Source: Betaproteobacteria bacterium (GTDB taxonomy: Bacteria; Pseudomonadota; Gammaproteobacteria; Burkholderiales; Rhodocyclaceae). Taken from it: a stretch of DNA of 64,000 nt. The stretch is taken from assembly GCA_012026675.1 (NCBI GenBank), contig VEPA01000254.1, positions 1 through 64,000 of the forward strand. The letters run 5' to 3'. The notes beneath the pieces were generated by a model. The model was not told the DNA's origin, made no database searches, and saw only the letters and a program-made list of their open reading frames with translations. The position numbers and the translations under genes were made by a program. Shown here piece after piece: positions 8,727-16,610 of this stretch (position 1 is the first letter of the stretch; every line of letters starts with the position of its first letter).

Positions 8727-9160
8727 GCCTGTTTCAGCCTCTCGGCAAGAGCGGCACCGATATCTGACGACCGCAGGTGGTCGTCACACATCGGATACAG
8801 GATGTTCTCTTCCTTCATGTTGTGCTGCTGCATGAGGATCAACAGGGTCTCTGCGGCACCACCGAAAGCGTCACTGTCGCGGGAGCTTATCGCGCCCTGC
8901 ATCTGTGCCAACAGATCGCGCATCTGGCGATGCTCGCCGCGCATGACTTCGGTCGGACCGGAGGTCATGCCGCTCGCCGCCTCGAAGGCCGGGAACAGAA
9001 GTTCTTCCTCGCTGCTGAAATGAGTTTCAAGCTGGCCGCGCAACAACTGGAATGCCGCTGCGCCGGCCTCCCAATCAGCATTTGCGCAGGCTTCTTCCGC
9101 GTCGGCAAATATTTCATCGCAATACTTGTGATGCTGGAACAGCGCGGTCGTGATCGACAT
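8723..9160 (-). CDS. Hemerythrin domain protein
   Basis: A 145-residue four-helix-bundle di-iron protein. Ligand motifs appear in order: FQHHKYCDEIF, THFSSEEELLFPAF, GEHRQMRDLL and QHNMKEENILYP. It resembles repair-of-iron-centre or oxygen/NO-binding hemerythrins. It is the first gene of the operon with DUF2249 and the membrane protein. An FNR/DNR-type site sits 58 bp upstream with a -10-like CAGAAT at class II spacing, predicting induction under low oxygen or NO. Confidence 0.9.
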   Translation of the reverse strand: MSITTALFQHHKYCDEIFADAEEACANADWEAGAAAFQLLRGQLETHFSSEEELLFPAFEAASGMTSGPTEVMRGEHRQMRDLLAQMQGAISSRDSDAFGGAAETLLILMQQHNMKEENILYPMCDDHLRSSDIGAALAERLKQA

Positions 9161-9217
9161 AAGGATAATCTCCGTTTGGCCTATGTCTAATTCTGGAGGC
9201 TGTCCAATCCCCTAACA

Positions 9218-9231
9218 TTGACCGCCGTCAA
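9218..9231. promoter_or_regulatory. FNR/DNR box of the hemerythrin-DUF2249 operon
   Basis: TTGACCGCCGTCAA is a perfect TTGAC-N4-GTCAA dyad. On the minus strand CAGAAT starts 22 bp beyond the box, exactly where a class II FNR promoter needs its -10 element. The site could serve FNR or the DNR-like regulator, since both carry the ExxSR helix. Confidence 0.7.
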
Positions 9232-9320
9232 GCACCCGGCGAGTTCGGTACTCGCTTCGATTTGCGGGAACCAGGACGACAGTCCCGGTACGACCGCAGG
9301 CTGCGACCAATTCCAACAGC

Positions 9321-11054
9321 TCACGGCTCAAGCACATAAGTGCCTGGAGCATCACCCAGCGCAGGAAAACTCTTGGTCTCGACCGAGGGTGCGGGGACCA
9401 GATTGCCTGACTGCGGCTTGAGCCAGGCCATCCAGTCTTCCCACCAGCTACCGTGATGCAGCTCCGCCCGTTCGCGCCAATCGTCCGGCGTATCGTGCCT
9501 TTCGGCCATGCCCACGCGATAATCGCGCTTGGGCGGACTCACCACCGGGTTCACGATGCCCAGAATATGCCCCGAAGAAGACAATACATAGCGGCGCGAA
9601 CCGGCGACGAAGTTGTTGATCCGGAAGGTCTGCCGCCAAGGCGCAATGTGATCATCCTCGGCCGATACCGTATACAGCGGCTGGGTAATCCGCCCGAGAT
9701 CGATAGCCTCGCCAGCCAGGTTCAGCGCGTCCTTCTTGATCAGCCGGTTCTCAAGATAAAGATTGCGCAAGTACCAGCTGTGCATTGCGGCCGGCATTCG
9801 CGTCGAATCCATGTTCCAGAACATTACATCGAAAGGCGGCGGCGGCTCGCCGAACAGATAGCCGCGCACCACGTAGTGCCAAACCAGGCTATTGGAACGC
9901 AGGAGGCGGAATGCCGATGCCATTTCCTTGCCGTCAAGGTAGCCTTTTTCGGCCATCGATTTTTCCAGCCACTTGATGCTGTTCTCGTCGAGAAACACCT
10001 CGATGTCGCCCGGTTTATGGTAGTCCACCAGCGTTGTCAGCAGCGTGACAGCCTCAACCGGTACATCCACCTTCTCATAATGTGCATTGGCCCACGCCAT
10101 CCAGGCCGCCAGCGCCGCACCGCCGATGCAGTAACCGACCGCGTGTACCTTGGCCGAACCCGAGATGCCGCGCGCGGTTTCGATGATCCGGCCGATACCT
10201 TCAGTCAGGTAGTCATCGAAAGTGACATCACGCATGTCCGCCGTCGGGTTTTTCCAACTGGTGATGTAGACGTCGAAACCCTGATCAACCAGGAACTTGA
10301 CCATGCTCTTCTTGGCGGTTAAATCGAGGATGTAGAACTTGTTGATCCACGGCGTGATGATGACGATGGGCGTTTCGAAAACCTTTTCGCGGGTCGGTCT
10401 GTAGTGCAGGACCTCCAGCAGGGGATTGCGAAACACCACTTTGCCAGGGGTTGTACCCAGGTCCTTGCCGACGACAAAGTCTGACGGGCGCGCCATCTGC
10501 ACGTCGCCCGCCTGAAAATCGATCACGAAATTGTTGAAGCCTCTGAGCAAACTCTCGCCACGGGTCTCCATGGCCCTCTGCATGGCCGCCGGGTTGGTCA
10601 GCAGAAAGTTGGTCGGTGCGACGGCATTGAGCCACTTGCGCCACCAGAATGCGGCGCGACGCCGGTCGCGATTCGACAGGCCCGGTGTGTCATAGAGCAT
10701 GTCCTGCACCTGATGGGTAATCATCAGATACCATTCCTTGACGATGTCCCAACTTGCGGAATCGCTCCAGACTGGATCCGTAAAGCGCGTATCGTCTGGA
10801 TTCGGCGACACGAAATCCTTGCTCCACACGCCCAGGGCGCGGCGCCAGGAATGGATCTGCAGTTCCCACAATTTCGTCGAAAACGCGGTAAGTGCCTCGG
10901 ACATCTCCTGCGGGTGAGACAACCAGGCCAATTGCGCATGCATCAACGGGGTGGTCATCCCTATCGGATCGATCTTGGCCTCGACCGCCTGATTTACGGC
11001 GCGCCAAGCGGCCTGCGGAGTTCCCGGTGGCTTGGTAGATTTTGTGCTACTCAT
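9321..11054 (-). CDS. phaC: Class I poly(3-hydroxyalkanoate) synthase
   Basis: Polymerises 3-hydroxyacyl-CoA to polyhydroxybutyrate on the granule surface. The 577-residue length fits class I enzymes. The lipase-like box is GYCIGG with catalytic Cys309; the acid is in SAEDDHIAPW (Asp467 or Asp468) and the base is His496 in SSSGHILG. PWINKFYILDL is the conserved core start. ATG 11054 follows a GGAGAG-type ribosome site. No phaA/phaB adjoins. The divergent gene is a universal stress protein, with an FNR box between them. Confidence 0.95.
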   Translation of the reverse strand: MSSTKSTKPPGTPQAAWRAVNQAVEAKIDPIGMTTPLMHAQLAWLSHPQEMSEALTAFSTKLWELQIHSWRRALGVWSKDFVSPNPDDTRFTDPVWSDSASWDIVKEWYLMITHQVQDMLYDTPGLSNRDRRRAAFWWRKWLNAVAPTNFLLTNPAAMQRAMETRGESLLRGFNNFVIDFQAGDVQMARPSDFVVGKDLGTTPGKVVFRNPLLEVLHYRPTREKVFETPIVIITPWINKFYILDLTAKKSMVKFLVDQGFDVYITSWKNPTADMRDVTFDDYLTEGIGRIIETARGISGSAKVHAVGYCIGGAALAAWMAWANAHYEKVDVPVEAVTLLTTLVDYHKPGDIEVFLDENSIKWLEKSMAEKGYLDGKEMASAFRLLRSNSLVWHYVVRGYLFGEPPPPFDVMFWNMDSTRMPAAMHSWYLRNLYLENRLIKKDALNLAGEAIDLGRITQPLYTVSAEDDHIAPWRQTFRINNFVAGSRRYVLSSSGHILGIVNPVVSPPKRDYRVGMAERHDTPDDWRERAELHHGSWWEDWMAWLKPQSGNLVPAPSVETKSFPALGDAPGTYVLEP

Positions 11055-11147
11055 GATGGCTCTCCACTTCAAGGGCGGTGAGACGTTGCCTACCACCGCC
11101 ACACGTCTATTGTGCCCGATGCTGCTCGGGTATAGTTCAGTCTGCTA

Positions 11148-11161
11148 TTGACCTTGATCAA
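11148..11161. promoter_or_regulatory. FNR box in the phaC-usp intergenic region
   Basis: TTGACCTTGATCAA matches the FNR consensus in both half sites. Toward usp, TACGCT lies 21 bp beyond the box, a reasonable class II -10 position. Toward phaC the spacing fits poorly, so usp is the more likely activated gene. Confidence 0.7.
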
Positions 11162-11216
11162 CGCTGCTGTTCTTTAGTAGGCTACGCTAGGCTATCCAGT
11201 TAAAGGACCCAATCCC

Positions 11217-11660
11217 ATGTTCAAGCACATTCTTGTTCCCACCGATGGATCGCCGCTTTCGTCCGATACGGCAAAACGCGCGATTGCGTTCGCCAAGGAA
11301 GCCGGGGCGAAGGTCACCTTCTTTTTCGCGAAACCGGATTATCCGGTAGCCTTTTATGGCGAAGGCGCATTGATCGACCCGACTACGCCGGACAAATTCG
11401 CCGAAATGGCCGAGCAGCAGGCAAGGGAGATTCTTGCCGCCCATGAAGCCGTGGCGAAAGCCGAGGGCGTCGTCAGCGCATCCCTCAGTTTTGTCAGCGA
11501 CATCCCCTATGAGGCGATCATCGCTGCCGCCGAATCGGCCGGGGCCGACCTGATCTTCATGGCATCGCACGGTCGACGCGGCTTTAGCGGGCTGTTGCTC
11601 GGCTCGGAAACACAAAAAGTGCTCACCCACTCCAAGATTCCTGTGCTGGTCTATCGCTGA
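11217..11660 (+). CDS. Universal stress protein, UspA family
   Basis: A 147-residue single-domain Usp. It begins MFKHILVPTDGSPLS and ends with the ATP-binding signature SHGRRGFSGLLLGSE (G-x2-G-x-G type), suggesting an ATP-binding subtype. It lies behind an FNR box and is followed 23 bp later by a hemerythrin-like gene, so the pair is probably an anaerobically induced unit. The molecular function within the stress response is unknown. Confidence 0.92.
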   Translation: MFKHILVPTDGSPLSSDTAKRAIAFAKEAGAKVTFFFAKPDYPVAFYGEGALIDPTTPDKFAEMAEQQAREILAAHEAVAKAEGVVSASLSFVSDIPYEAIIAAAESAGADLIFMASHGRRGFSGLLLGSETQKVLTHSKIPVLVYR

Positions 11661-11683
11661 GCAATGCGGGACGCCCAGGAGCC

Positions 11684-12292
11684 ATGCTTAACTCGGCGCT
11701 GAGCATCATCCACGACGAGCATCGCTCGCTCGCGGCGGTGGTGCATGGACTGCGCTATCTGGTTCGCGAAAGCCGGACAAGAAATACGCGGCCGGACTTC
11801 AAGGTCCTTTGGGCGATGATTTCGTATCTCGACGAGTTTCCCGAGAAGTTGCACCATCCGAAAGAGAGCGCCTACCTGTTCGCCCGACTACGCCAGCGCA
11901 CACATGACGCCGACACGGTGCTCGCCGAACTGGAGCGGCAGCACATTACGGGGGCACAACGAGTACGCGACCTGGAACTCGCACTTGGCCACTATGAAGC
12001 CGATTCCCCAGATGGACTGGAAAAGTTTTCGGAATCCGTCGAGAAATTTGCCGCTGAAATCCTGAAACATATGGCTTTCGAGGAAAGCATCCTGATCCCC
12101 ATGGCACGGAAACACCTCACTGCCGATGACTGGGTCGAGATCGGCGCCGCCTTCGGTGAAAACGGAGACCCGCGTTTCGATGCCGAGGCCGATCACGAGT
12201 GTCGGGACCTGTTCAGTCGTATTGTCAATCTTGCCCCGCCACCCATCGGCGTTGGACCCGCGCGAAACAAGGATCTCGACGCAAGGAGCTGA
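11684..12292 (+). CDS. Hemerythrin domain protein (long form)
   Basis: A 202-residue hemerythrin-like protein with ligand motifs IIHDEHRSL, LHHPKESAYLF and MAFEESILIPMA. Unlike the shorter hemerythrin at 8723, it has an extra C-terminal segment with DHECRDLF, which may extend the metal site. It sits 23 bp after usp on the same strand, suggesting cotranscription under the FNR site. Oxygen, NO or iron sensing are all possible; the sequence does not decide. Confidence 0.85.
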   Translation: MLNSALSIIHDEHRSLAAVVHGLRYLVRESRTRNTRPDFKVLWAMISYLDEFPEKLHHPKESAYLFARLRQRTHDADTVLAELERQHITGAQRVRDLELALGHYEADSPDGLEKFSESVEKFAAEILKHMAFEESILIPMARKHLTADDWVEIGAAFGENGDPRFDAEADHECRDLFSRIVNLAPPPIGVGPARNKDLDARS

Positions 12293-12312
12293 GTCGCGCG
12301 AATGCGGGCCGT

Positions 12313-12585
12313 CTACTTCGCGGCGTCGTTACCTGTATCAGGATGGGTACCCACTCCCTTGTTGACCTCCGCAGCGCTGCGCTGCAGAAAGCACGTCATG
12401 AGACTGGACGTGGCACAAACTACCCAGAAACCGAAAAAGCCTATCGAATAGGTCGCGATTTTTGAAAAATGCACGGCCTCGCCAAACAAATAAAGTTCCT
12501 GCGGGTCAATGACGGTAAAAAAAACCCCTTCCGCAATTCCGGCGACCACAAATGAAGGCCACAGCACCCACATTATTCTCAGCAT
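12313..12585 (-). CDS. Small conserved-looking membrane protein downstream of cbb3 assembly genes
   Basis: A 90-residue protein with two hydrophobic helices (MWVLWPSFVVAGIAEGVFFT and YSIGFFGFWVVCATSS) and a hydrophilic tail. Start ATG 12585 is preceded by GGAGAG. No named family is recognised. It is the last minus-strand gene of the ccoG-ccoH-DUF3149 run, so a cbb3 assembly or accessory role is a context guess only. Confidence 0.6.
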   Translation of the reverse strand: MLRIMWVLWPSFVVAGIAEGVFFTVIDPQELYLFGEAVHFSKIATYSIGFFGFWVVCATSSLMTCFLQRSAAEVNKGVGTHPDTGNDAAK

Positions 12586-12617
12586 TTATCTCTCCTTTGC
12601 AATCTGCAAGGAAGCGA

Positions 12618-12758
12618 CTACTTCGCCTTGCGCGCGTCTTCTTCGGCCATTTTCTTGTAAAACCTGGCCATGCCAAAACCGATTACGATAACCAGTGCGA
12701 TGGTCGCCAAACTCATCAAACCAATGTCACTACCCACCAGAAGTTTCCAGGCGTCCAT
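12618..12758 (-). CDS. DUF3149 family small membrane protein
   Basis: A 46-residue single-pass protein beginning MDAWKLLVGSDIGLMSLATI, the recognisable DUF3149 pattern, then a hydrophobic helix and a charged tail (MARFYKKMAEEDARKAK). It lies between ccoH and the 90-residue membrane protein, 27 bp after ccoH. The size and topology recall small oxidase subunits such as CcoQ or CcoS. Function unknown. Confidence 0.75.
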   Translation of the reverse strand: MDAWKLLVGSDIGLMSLATIALVIVIGFGMARFYKKMAEEDARKAK

Positions 12759-12785
12759 GATGTCATGTCCTTGCGGTCGATCGAT

Positions 12786-13325
12786 TCAGTTGCGGATATC
12801 GGCGGGTATGGGCGATGCTGCAGCGTTTGCGGGACTGCCGATCAGAGTTTCGCCATTGGCAGGCAGAATCACGTTCCCCATCAAGCGCCAGGTCTTGCGT
12901 TCGTCTTCCAGCAGCACCAGCCAGTGCCCGGCGGCGGGCAAGCGAAATTCGCCAGCATAAGAATCACCGCTACGCGTCAGGACCCGTGACTGGTCCAAGC
13001 CGGCGCGGGTCGGATGGGTAATGGTCGCCATCAGGGTCGGTGGCATCACGAACTTGCCGTCGCTGGCGTGCAGGCGTACCGACAGGACATCCGTGCCGAC
13101 ACGGATCCGCGCGACCAGGCCCATCTTGGCAGCCTCCTCGCTGCGCGCGATGGTCTGGTTGGCCGAAAGGCCCTTGCGGTAATAGTCGTCAGTAACCAGC
13201 CCGTCGTTGCTTTTCACGGCGAGCCAGGCCGTGTAGATCGCGGCAATCACGACGATGATGGGTCCTGCCGCCAGAATCCACGGCCAAGGCTCGCGATACC
13301 AGGGTCGAACAATGGTGGAGTACAT
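12786..13325 (-). CDS. ccoH: CcoH/FixH-type cbb3 oxidase assembly protein
   Basis: A 179-residue membrane-anchored protein with one N-terminal helix (PWPWILAAGPIIVVIAAIYT) and a periplasmic beta-rich domain, typical of FixH. The motif DDYYRKGLSANQ is characteristic. ATG 13325 has a well-placed GGAAGAG. An in-frame ATG at 13340 overlapping the ccoG stop as ATGA is an alternative. CcoH associates with cbb3 subunits during maturation. Confidence 0.88.
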   Translation of the reverse strand: MYSTIVRPWYREPWPWILAAGPIIVVIAAIYTAWLAVKSNDGLVTDDYYRKGLSANQTIARSEEAAKMGLVARIRVGTDVLSVRLHASDGKFVMPPTLMATITHPTRAGLDQSRVLTRSGDSYAGEFRLPAAGHWLVLLEDERKTWRLMGNVILPANGETLIGSPANAAASPIPADIRN

Positions 13326-13336
13326 GTTCTCTTCCT

Positions 13337-14758
13337 TCATGGCTGCAGAAAGGTGGCTTTTTCATGCACCGCCACCTTGTCGTCAGCGAGGGACGTCACG
13401 TCAAAAAAGATCGGATTGGAACCTTTCTTGCCAGACTCGGGCGGTACCCTCACCTGCACACTGAAGCTTCTGGATCCCGCGGCCGGAACCTCGATGATGC
13501 GCTCGCCGACCATGTCGATGCCCGGCAACCCGGACACGCTGACTGTGTAGCGATGCGACGCTTCCGACACGTTGATGACATGCAGCCGGTAGACGTTTTC
13601 TATGAGACCGCCTTCAACTTCACGCGCCAGCGTTGCGCGGTCGCGAATCACATCCACGCGCAAATTCGCCTTCGTGACGATGCCCCAGACAAAGCCCAGA
13701 CAAATCGCTGCAAGAATCGTCGAGTAGATAATCACGCGCGGCCGTACCACATGGCCGATGATTTCCTTCCAGCCCCAGTGCGACTCGATTGCATGTTCGG
13801 TGGAATAACGGATCAAGCCCTTCGGATAAGACATCTTCTCCATGACCTGATCGCAGGCGTCGATGCACGCGGCACAACCTATGCATTCGTATTGAAGGCC
13901 GTCGCGAATATCGATCCCGGTCGGACACACCTGAACGCAGATCCCGCAGTCGACGCAATCGCCCTTGGCAATCGACTGCGGATCGACGCCCTTTTTCCGC
14001 GCGCCGCGCGGTTCGCCGCGACCAGTATCGTAGGTGATGGTCAATGTATCGGGATCGAACATCACACCCTGAAAGCGGGCATAAGGACACATGTGCTTGC
14101 AGACCTGCTCGCGCATGTGGCCGGCGAACAAATAAGTAAATGCGCCGTAGAAAAGCATCCAGAAGGTTTCCCACGGCCCCAGTGAAAAACTCCATAGCGA
14201 TGACCAGACGGTCTTGATCGGCGTGAAGTAGCCGACAAAGGTGAAGCCTGTCCAGAAAGCCAGCAATGTCCATGCGCCATACTTCGCGCTGCGCAGCCAG
14301 AACTTGCGGGCGCTCATGGGCGCCGCGTCGAGCTTGATTCGAGCGTTGCGCTCACCCTCGATCTTCTGTTCGATCCATGTGAATATTTCCGTATAGACCG
14401 TCTGCGGACAGGCATAGCCGCACCACAAGCGGCCTCCCACAGCGGTAAACAGGAACAGCGAATAGGCTGAAATGATCAACAGGATCGCCAGAAAAATTAC
14501 GTCCTGCGGCCAGAAGACCAATCCGAAAATGTAGAACTTTCGCTCGACCAGATCGAACAGCACGGCTTGCCGCCCGTTCCACGGCAACCAGCACAGTCCG
14601 TAATAAATCAGCTGGGTAAACCAGACCATGGTCCAGCGCCAAGTGGCGAAGGTGCCACTGACCGCGCGCGGATGAACCTTCTGATGAACTTCGTAAAGGC
14701 TCTCTTCGACGAAGCTGGGCTTGACCTCCTGCACGGGGATGATGGTGCGTGATGCCAT
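13337..14758 (-). CDS. ccoG: CcoG/FixG/RdxA cbb3 oxidase accessory ferredoxin-like protein
   Basis: A 473-residue membrane protein with five hydrophobic helices and two 4Fe-4S motifs, CVDCGICVQVCPTGID and CIGCAACIDACDQV, plus WCGYACPQTVY and CKHMCPYARF. CcoG reduces Cu(II) to Cu(I) for insertion into the cbb3 catalytic subunit. The C-terminal half is a periplasmic beta domain. It follows ccoP after a terminator and begins next to a 15-bp palindrome, so it may have its own promoter. Confidence 0.95.
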   Translation of the reverse strand: MASRTIIPVQEVKPSFVEESLYEVHQKVHPRAVSGTFATWRWTMVWFTQLIYYGLCWLPWNGRQAVLFDLVERKFYIFGLVFWPQDVIFLAILLIISAYSLFLFTAVGGRLWCGYACPQTVYTEIFTWIEQKIEGERNARIKLDAAPMSARKFWLRSAKYGAWTLLAFWTGFTFVGYFTPIKTVWSSLWSFSLGPWETFWMLFYGAFTYLFAGHMREQVCKHMCPYARFQGVMFDPDTLTITYDTGRGEPRGARKKGVDPQSIAKGDCVDCGICVQVCPTGIDIRDGLQYECIGCAACIDACDQVMEKMSYPKGLIRYSTEHAIESHWGWKEIIGHVVRPRVIIYSTILAAICLGFVWGIVTKANLRVDVIRDRATLAREVEGGLIENVYRLHVINVSEASHRYTVSVSGLPGIDMVGERIIEVPAAGSRSFSVQVRVPPESGKKGSNPIFFDVTSLADDKVAVHEKATFLQP

Positions 14759-14761
14759 GAT

Positions 14762-14776
14762 TATCGTATTACGATA
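14762..14776. promoter_or_regulatory. 15-bp palindrome in front of ccoG, candidate operator
   Basis: TATCGTA-T-TACGATA is a perfect 7-1-7 palindrome located 3 bp upstream of the ccoG start codon. It is AT-rich against a GC-rich background, as operators often are. No family could be assigned; it does not match the FNR consensus. Confidence 0.4.
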
Positions 14777-14794
14777 TTCTGATAGACCTTAGCG

Positions 14795-14822
14795 AAAATT
14801 CCCCGGCACGAATGCCGGGGAA
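14795..14822 (-). terminator. Rho-independent terminator after ccoNOQP
   Basis: On the minus strand TTCCCCGGCA-TTCG-TGCCGGGGAA forms a 10-bp stem with a UUCG tetraloop, followed by TTTT. It stands 14 bp after the ccoP stop and separates the structural genes from ccoG. Confidence 0.85.
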
Positions 14823-14835
14823 GCCCGCGTACAGT

Positions 14836-15771
14836 CTACTTCTTTTCTGCAGGTGCCGCAGCAGGAGTCTCTTTTGCACCGCCACCCAGTCCGTAGACGT
14901 AGGCGGTCAGCAGGTGCACCTTGGCGTCACCGAGGAATTCACCAAACGCCGGCATGCGATTGACGCGACCCTTGGTGATCGTCTCAATGATGGAGTCCTC
15001 GGAGCTGCTGTATAGCCAGACCTTGTCAGACAGGTTCGGTGCCACACCGGGCATGCCCTTGCCGTCCGGGCCATGACAGGCGCTGCATGCCTGGCCGAAG
15101 AGTTCCTTGCCGCGCTGGACGCGTATCGAATCGGCCGCAAGGCCGGACAGGGAACGCACATAGCCGGCGAGATCCTTGATCTGGTCACCATTCAGATCCG
15201 GCTTGACGCCCTTGGCCGGCATCATTGCATCGCGGCCCTTCTGGATGGATTCCTTGATCTGCTCCGGCGCGCCGCCAAACAGCCAGTCGTTGTCGGTCAG
15301 ATTGGGGAAGCCGCGGGCTCCCTTGGCATCCGAACCGTGGCACTGCGAACAGTAGGTCAGGAACAGGCGCTGGCCCATTTCCTTCGCCTCGCTGTTGGCC
15401 GCCACGGCCATGATGTCCTGGCTCTGGAACTTCTTGAAAATCGGCCCGTACTGATCATCAGCTTTTTTCATCTCGCCGTCGTACTGCCCGGCGGACGACC
15501 AGCCGAACTGGCCTTGATAGGTGCCAAGTCCCGGATAAATCGCCAGGTAGAACAGCGCAAATACGATGGTGATGTAATACAGCCAGCGCCACCAGCTCGG
15601 CAACGGATTGCTGAATTCCTGCAGATCCTCGTCCCAGACGTGGCCGGTGGTCTCGCCTTCCACATGTTTTGCGGAATCTTGCATCTTGAGCAGCACGCCG
15701 CAACCAATGACGCTGAGCAGCACAATGCTTATTACGTAAAAATTCCAGAAGCCGCTGACAAAATCACTCAT
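14836..15771 (-). CDS. ccoP: cbb3-type cytochrome c oxidase subunit III (diheme cytochrome c)
   Basis: A 311-residue diheme c-type subunit passing electrons to CcoO/CcoN. Two N-terminal hydrophobic helices are followed by heme motifs CSQCH and CSACH, each with a downstream methionine region (MMPAKG, RMPAFG). Its start overlaps the ccoQ stop (ATGA at 15768-15771). The C-terminus ends in an Ala/Pro/Lys-rich tail. Length and domain order are standard. Confidence 0.96.
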   Translation of the reverse strand: MSDFVSGFWNFYVISIVLLSVIGCGVLLKMQDSAKHVEGETTGHVWDEDLQEFSNPLPSWWRWLYYITIVFALFYLAIYPGLGTYQGQFGWSSAGQYDGEMKKADDQYGPIFKKFQSQDIMAVAANSEAKEMGQRLFLTYCSQCHGSDAKGARGFPNLTDNDWLFGGAPEQIKESIQKGRDAMMPAKGVKPDLNGDQIKDLAGYVRSLSGLAADSIRVQRGKELFGQACSACHGPDGKGMPGVAPNLSDKVWLYSSSEDSIIETITKGRVNRMPAFGEFLGDAKVHLLTAYVYGLGGGAKETPAAAPAEKK

Positions 15772-15962
15772 GATGATTTCCTTTCCTGATTCTTCGTAAC
15801 CTGCGGCGCGGACGGCACAAAGGGACTGTCATCGTCGAGCGGCAGCATCGCCGCTTCGTCGTAGGTCTTCTTGCGCCGATCCGAATACGCCCACCACACG
15901 ATGCCGATGAAGGCGATGAACGCCAGCACCGTAAAGAGGGAACGCAGGTCGTTGATATCCAC
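15768..15962 (-). CDS. ccoQ: cbb3-type cytochrome c oxidase small subunit CcoQ
   Basis: A 64-residue single-helix subunit (LFTVLAFIAFIGIVWWAYS) with a charged C-terminal tail, in the canonical place between ccoO and ccoP. CcoQ stabilises the complex. It is coupled by a 4-bp overlap to ccoP and starts 4 bp after the ccoO stop. Confidence 0.92.
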   Translation of the reverse strand: MDINDLRSLFTVLAFIAFIGIVWWAYSDRRKKTYDEAAMLPLDDDSPFVPSAPQVTKNQERKSS

Positions 15963-15966
15963 GTGC

Positions 15967-16578
15967 TTACCTTGTCTGCTTGAGCGCGGTGCCCATGCCT
16001 TGCAGGTAAGCGATCAATGCGTCGAGTTCGGTCACGCCTTCGATGGCCTTCTTTGCACCGGCGATTTCGGCATCGGTGTAGGGCACGCCGACCACCCGCA
16101 GCGCCCTCATCTTGGCATCGATGGCATCGTCCTTGAGCGGACGGTCCAGCCACGAATAAGCCGGCATGTTCGACTCGGGCACCACGTCGCGAGGATTCAG
16201 CAGGTGCGTCCTGTGCCACTGATCCGAGTAGCGACCGCCAACCCTGGCCAGATCCGGGCCGGTGCGCTTGGAGCCCCACTGGAACGGATGGTCATAGACG
16301 AATTCGCCCGCAACCGAGTAGTGACCGTAGCGCTCGGTTTCGGCGCGGAAGGGGCGAATCATCTGCGAGTGGCAGTTATAGCAGCCTTCGCGAATGTAGA
16401 TGTCGCGTCCAGCCAAGCGTACCGGACTGTAAGGCTTGACCAGCTCATTGGTTGGCGTGGTGGTGGATTTCTGGAAGAACAGCGGGACGATTTCAAGCAG
16501 ACCACCCACGCTGATGGTGAGGATGGTCAGGACTATCATCAGTCCCACGTTTCTTTCGATCTGGTCATGCGTCAACAT
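15967..16578 (-). CDS. ccoO: cbb3-type cytochrome c oxidase subunit II (monoheme cytochrome c)
   Basis: A 203-residue membrane-anchored cytochrome c with one N-terminal helix, heme motif [12 protein letters not shown] and distal methionine region [10 protein letters not shown]. Sequence and length match CcoO/FixO. It lies 32 bp downstream of ccoN in the same transcript. Confidence 0.96.
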   Translation of the reverse strand: MLTHDQIERNVGLMIVLTILTISVGGLLEIVPLFFQKSTTTPTNELVKPYSPVRLAGRDIYIREGCYNCHSQMIRPFRAETERYGHYSVAGEFVYDHPFQWGSKRTGPDLARVGGRYSDQWHRTHLLNPRDVVPESNMPAYSWLDRPLKDDAIDAKMRALRVVGVPYTDAEIAGAKKAIEGVTELDALIAYLQGMGTALKQTR

Positions 16579-16610
16579 GATTTATGGCTCCTTAATCTGT
16601 GCATTCGGGC

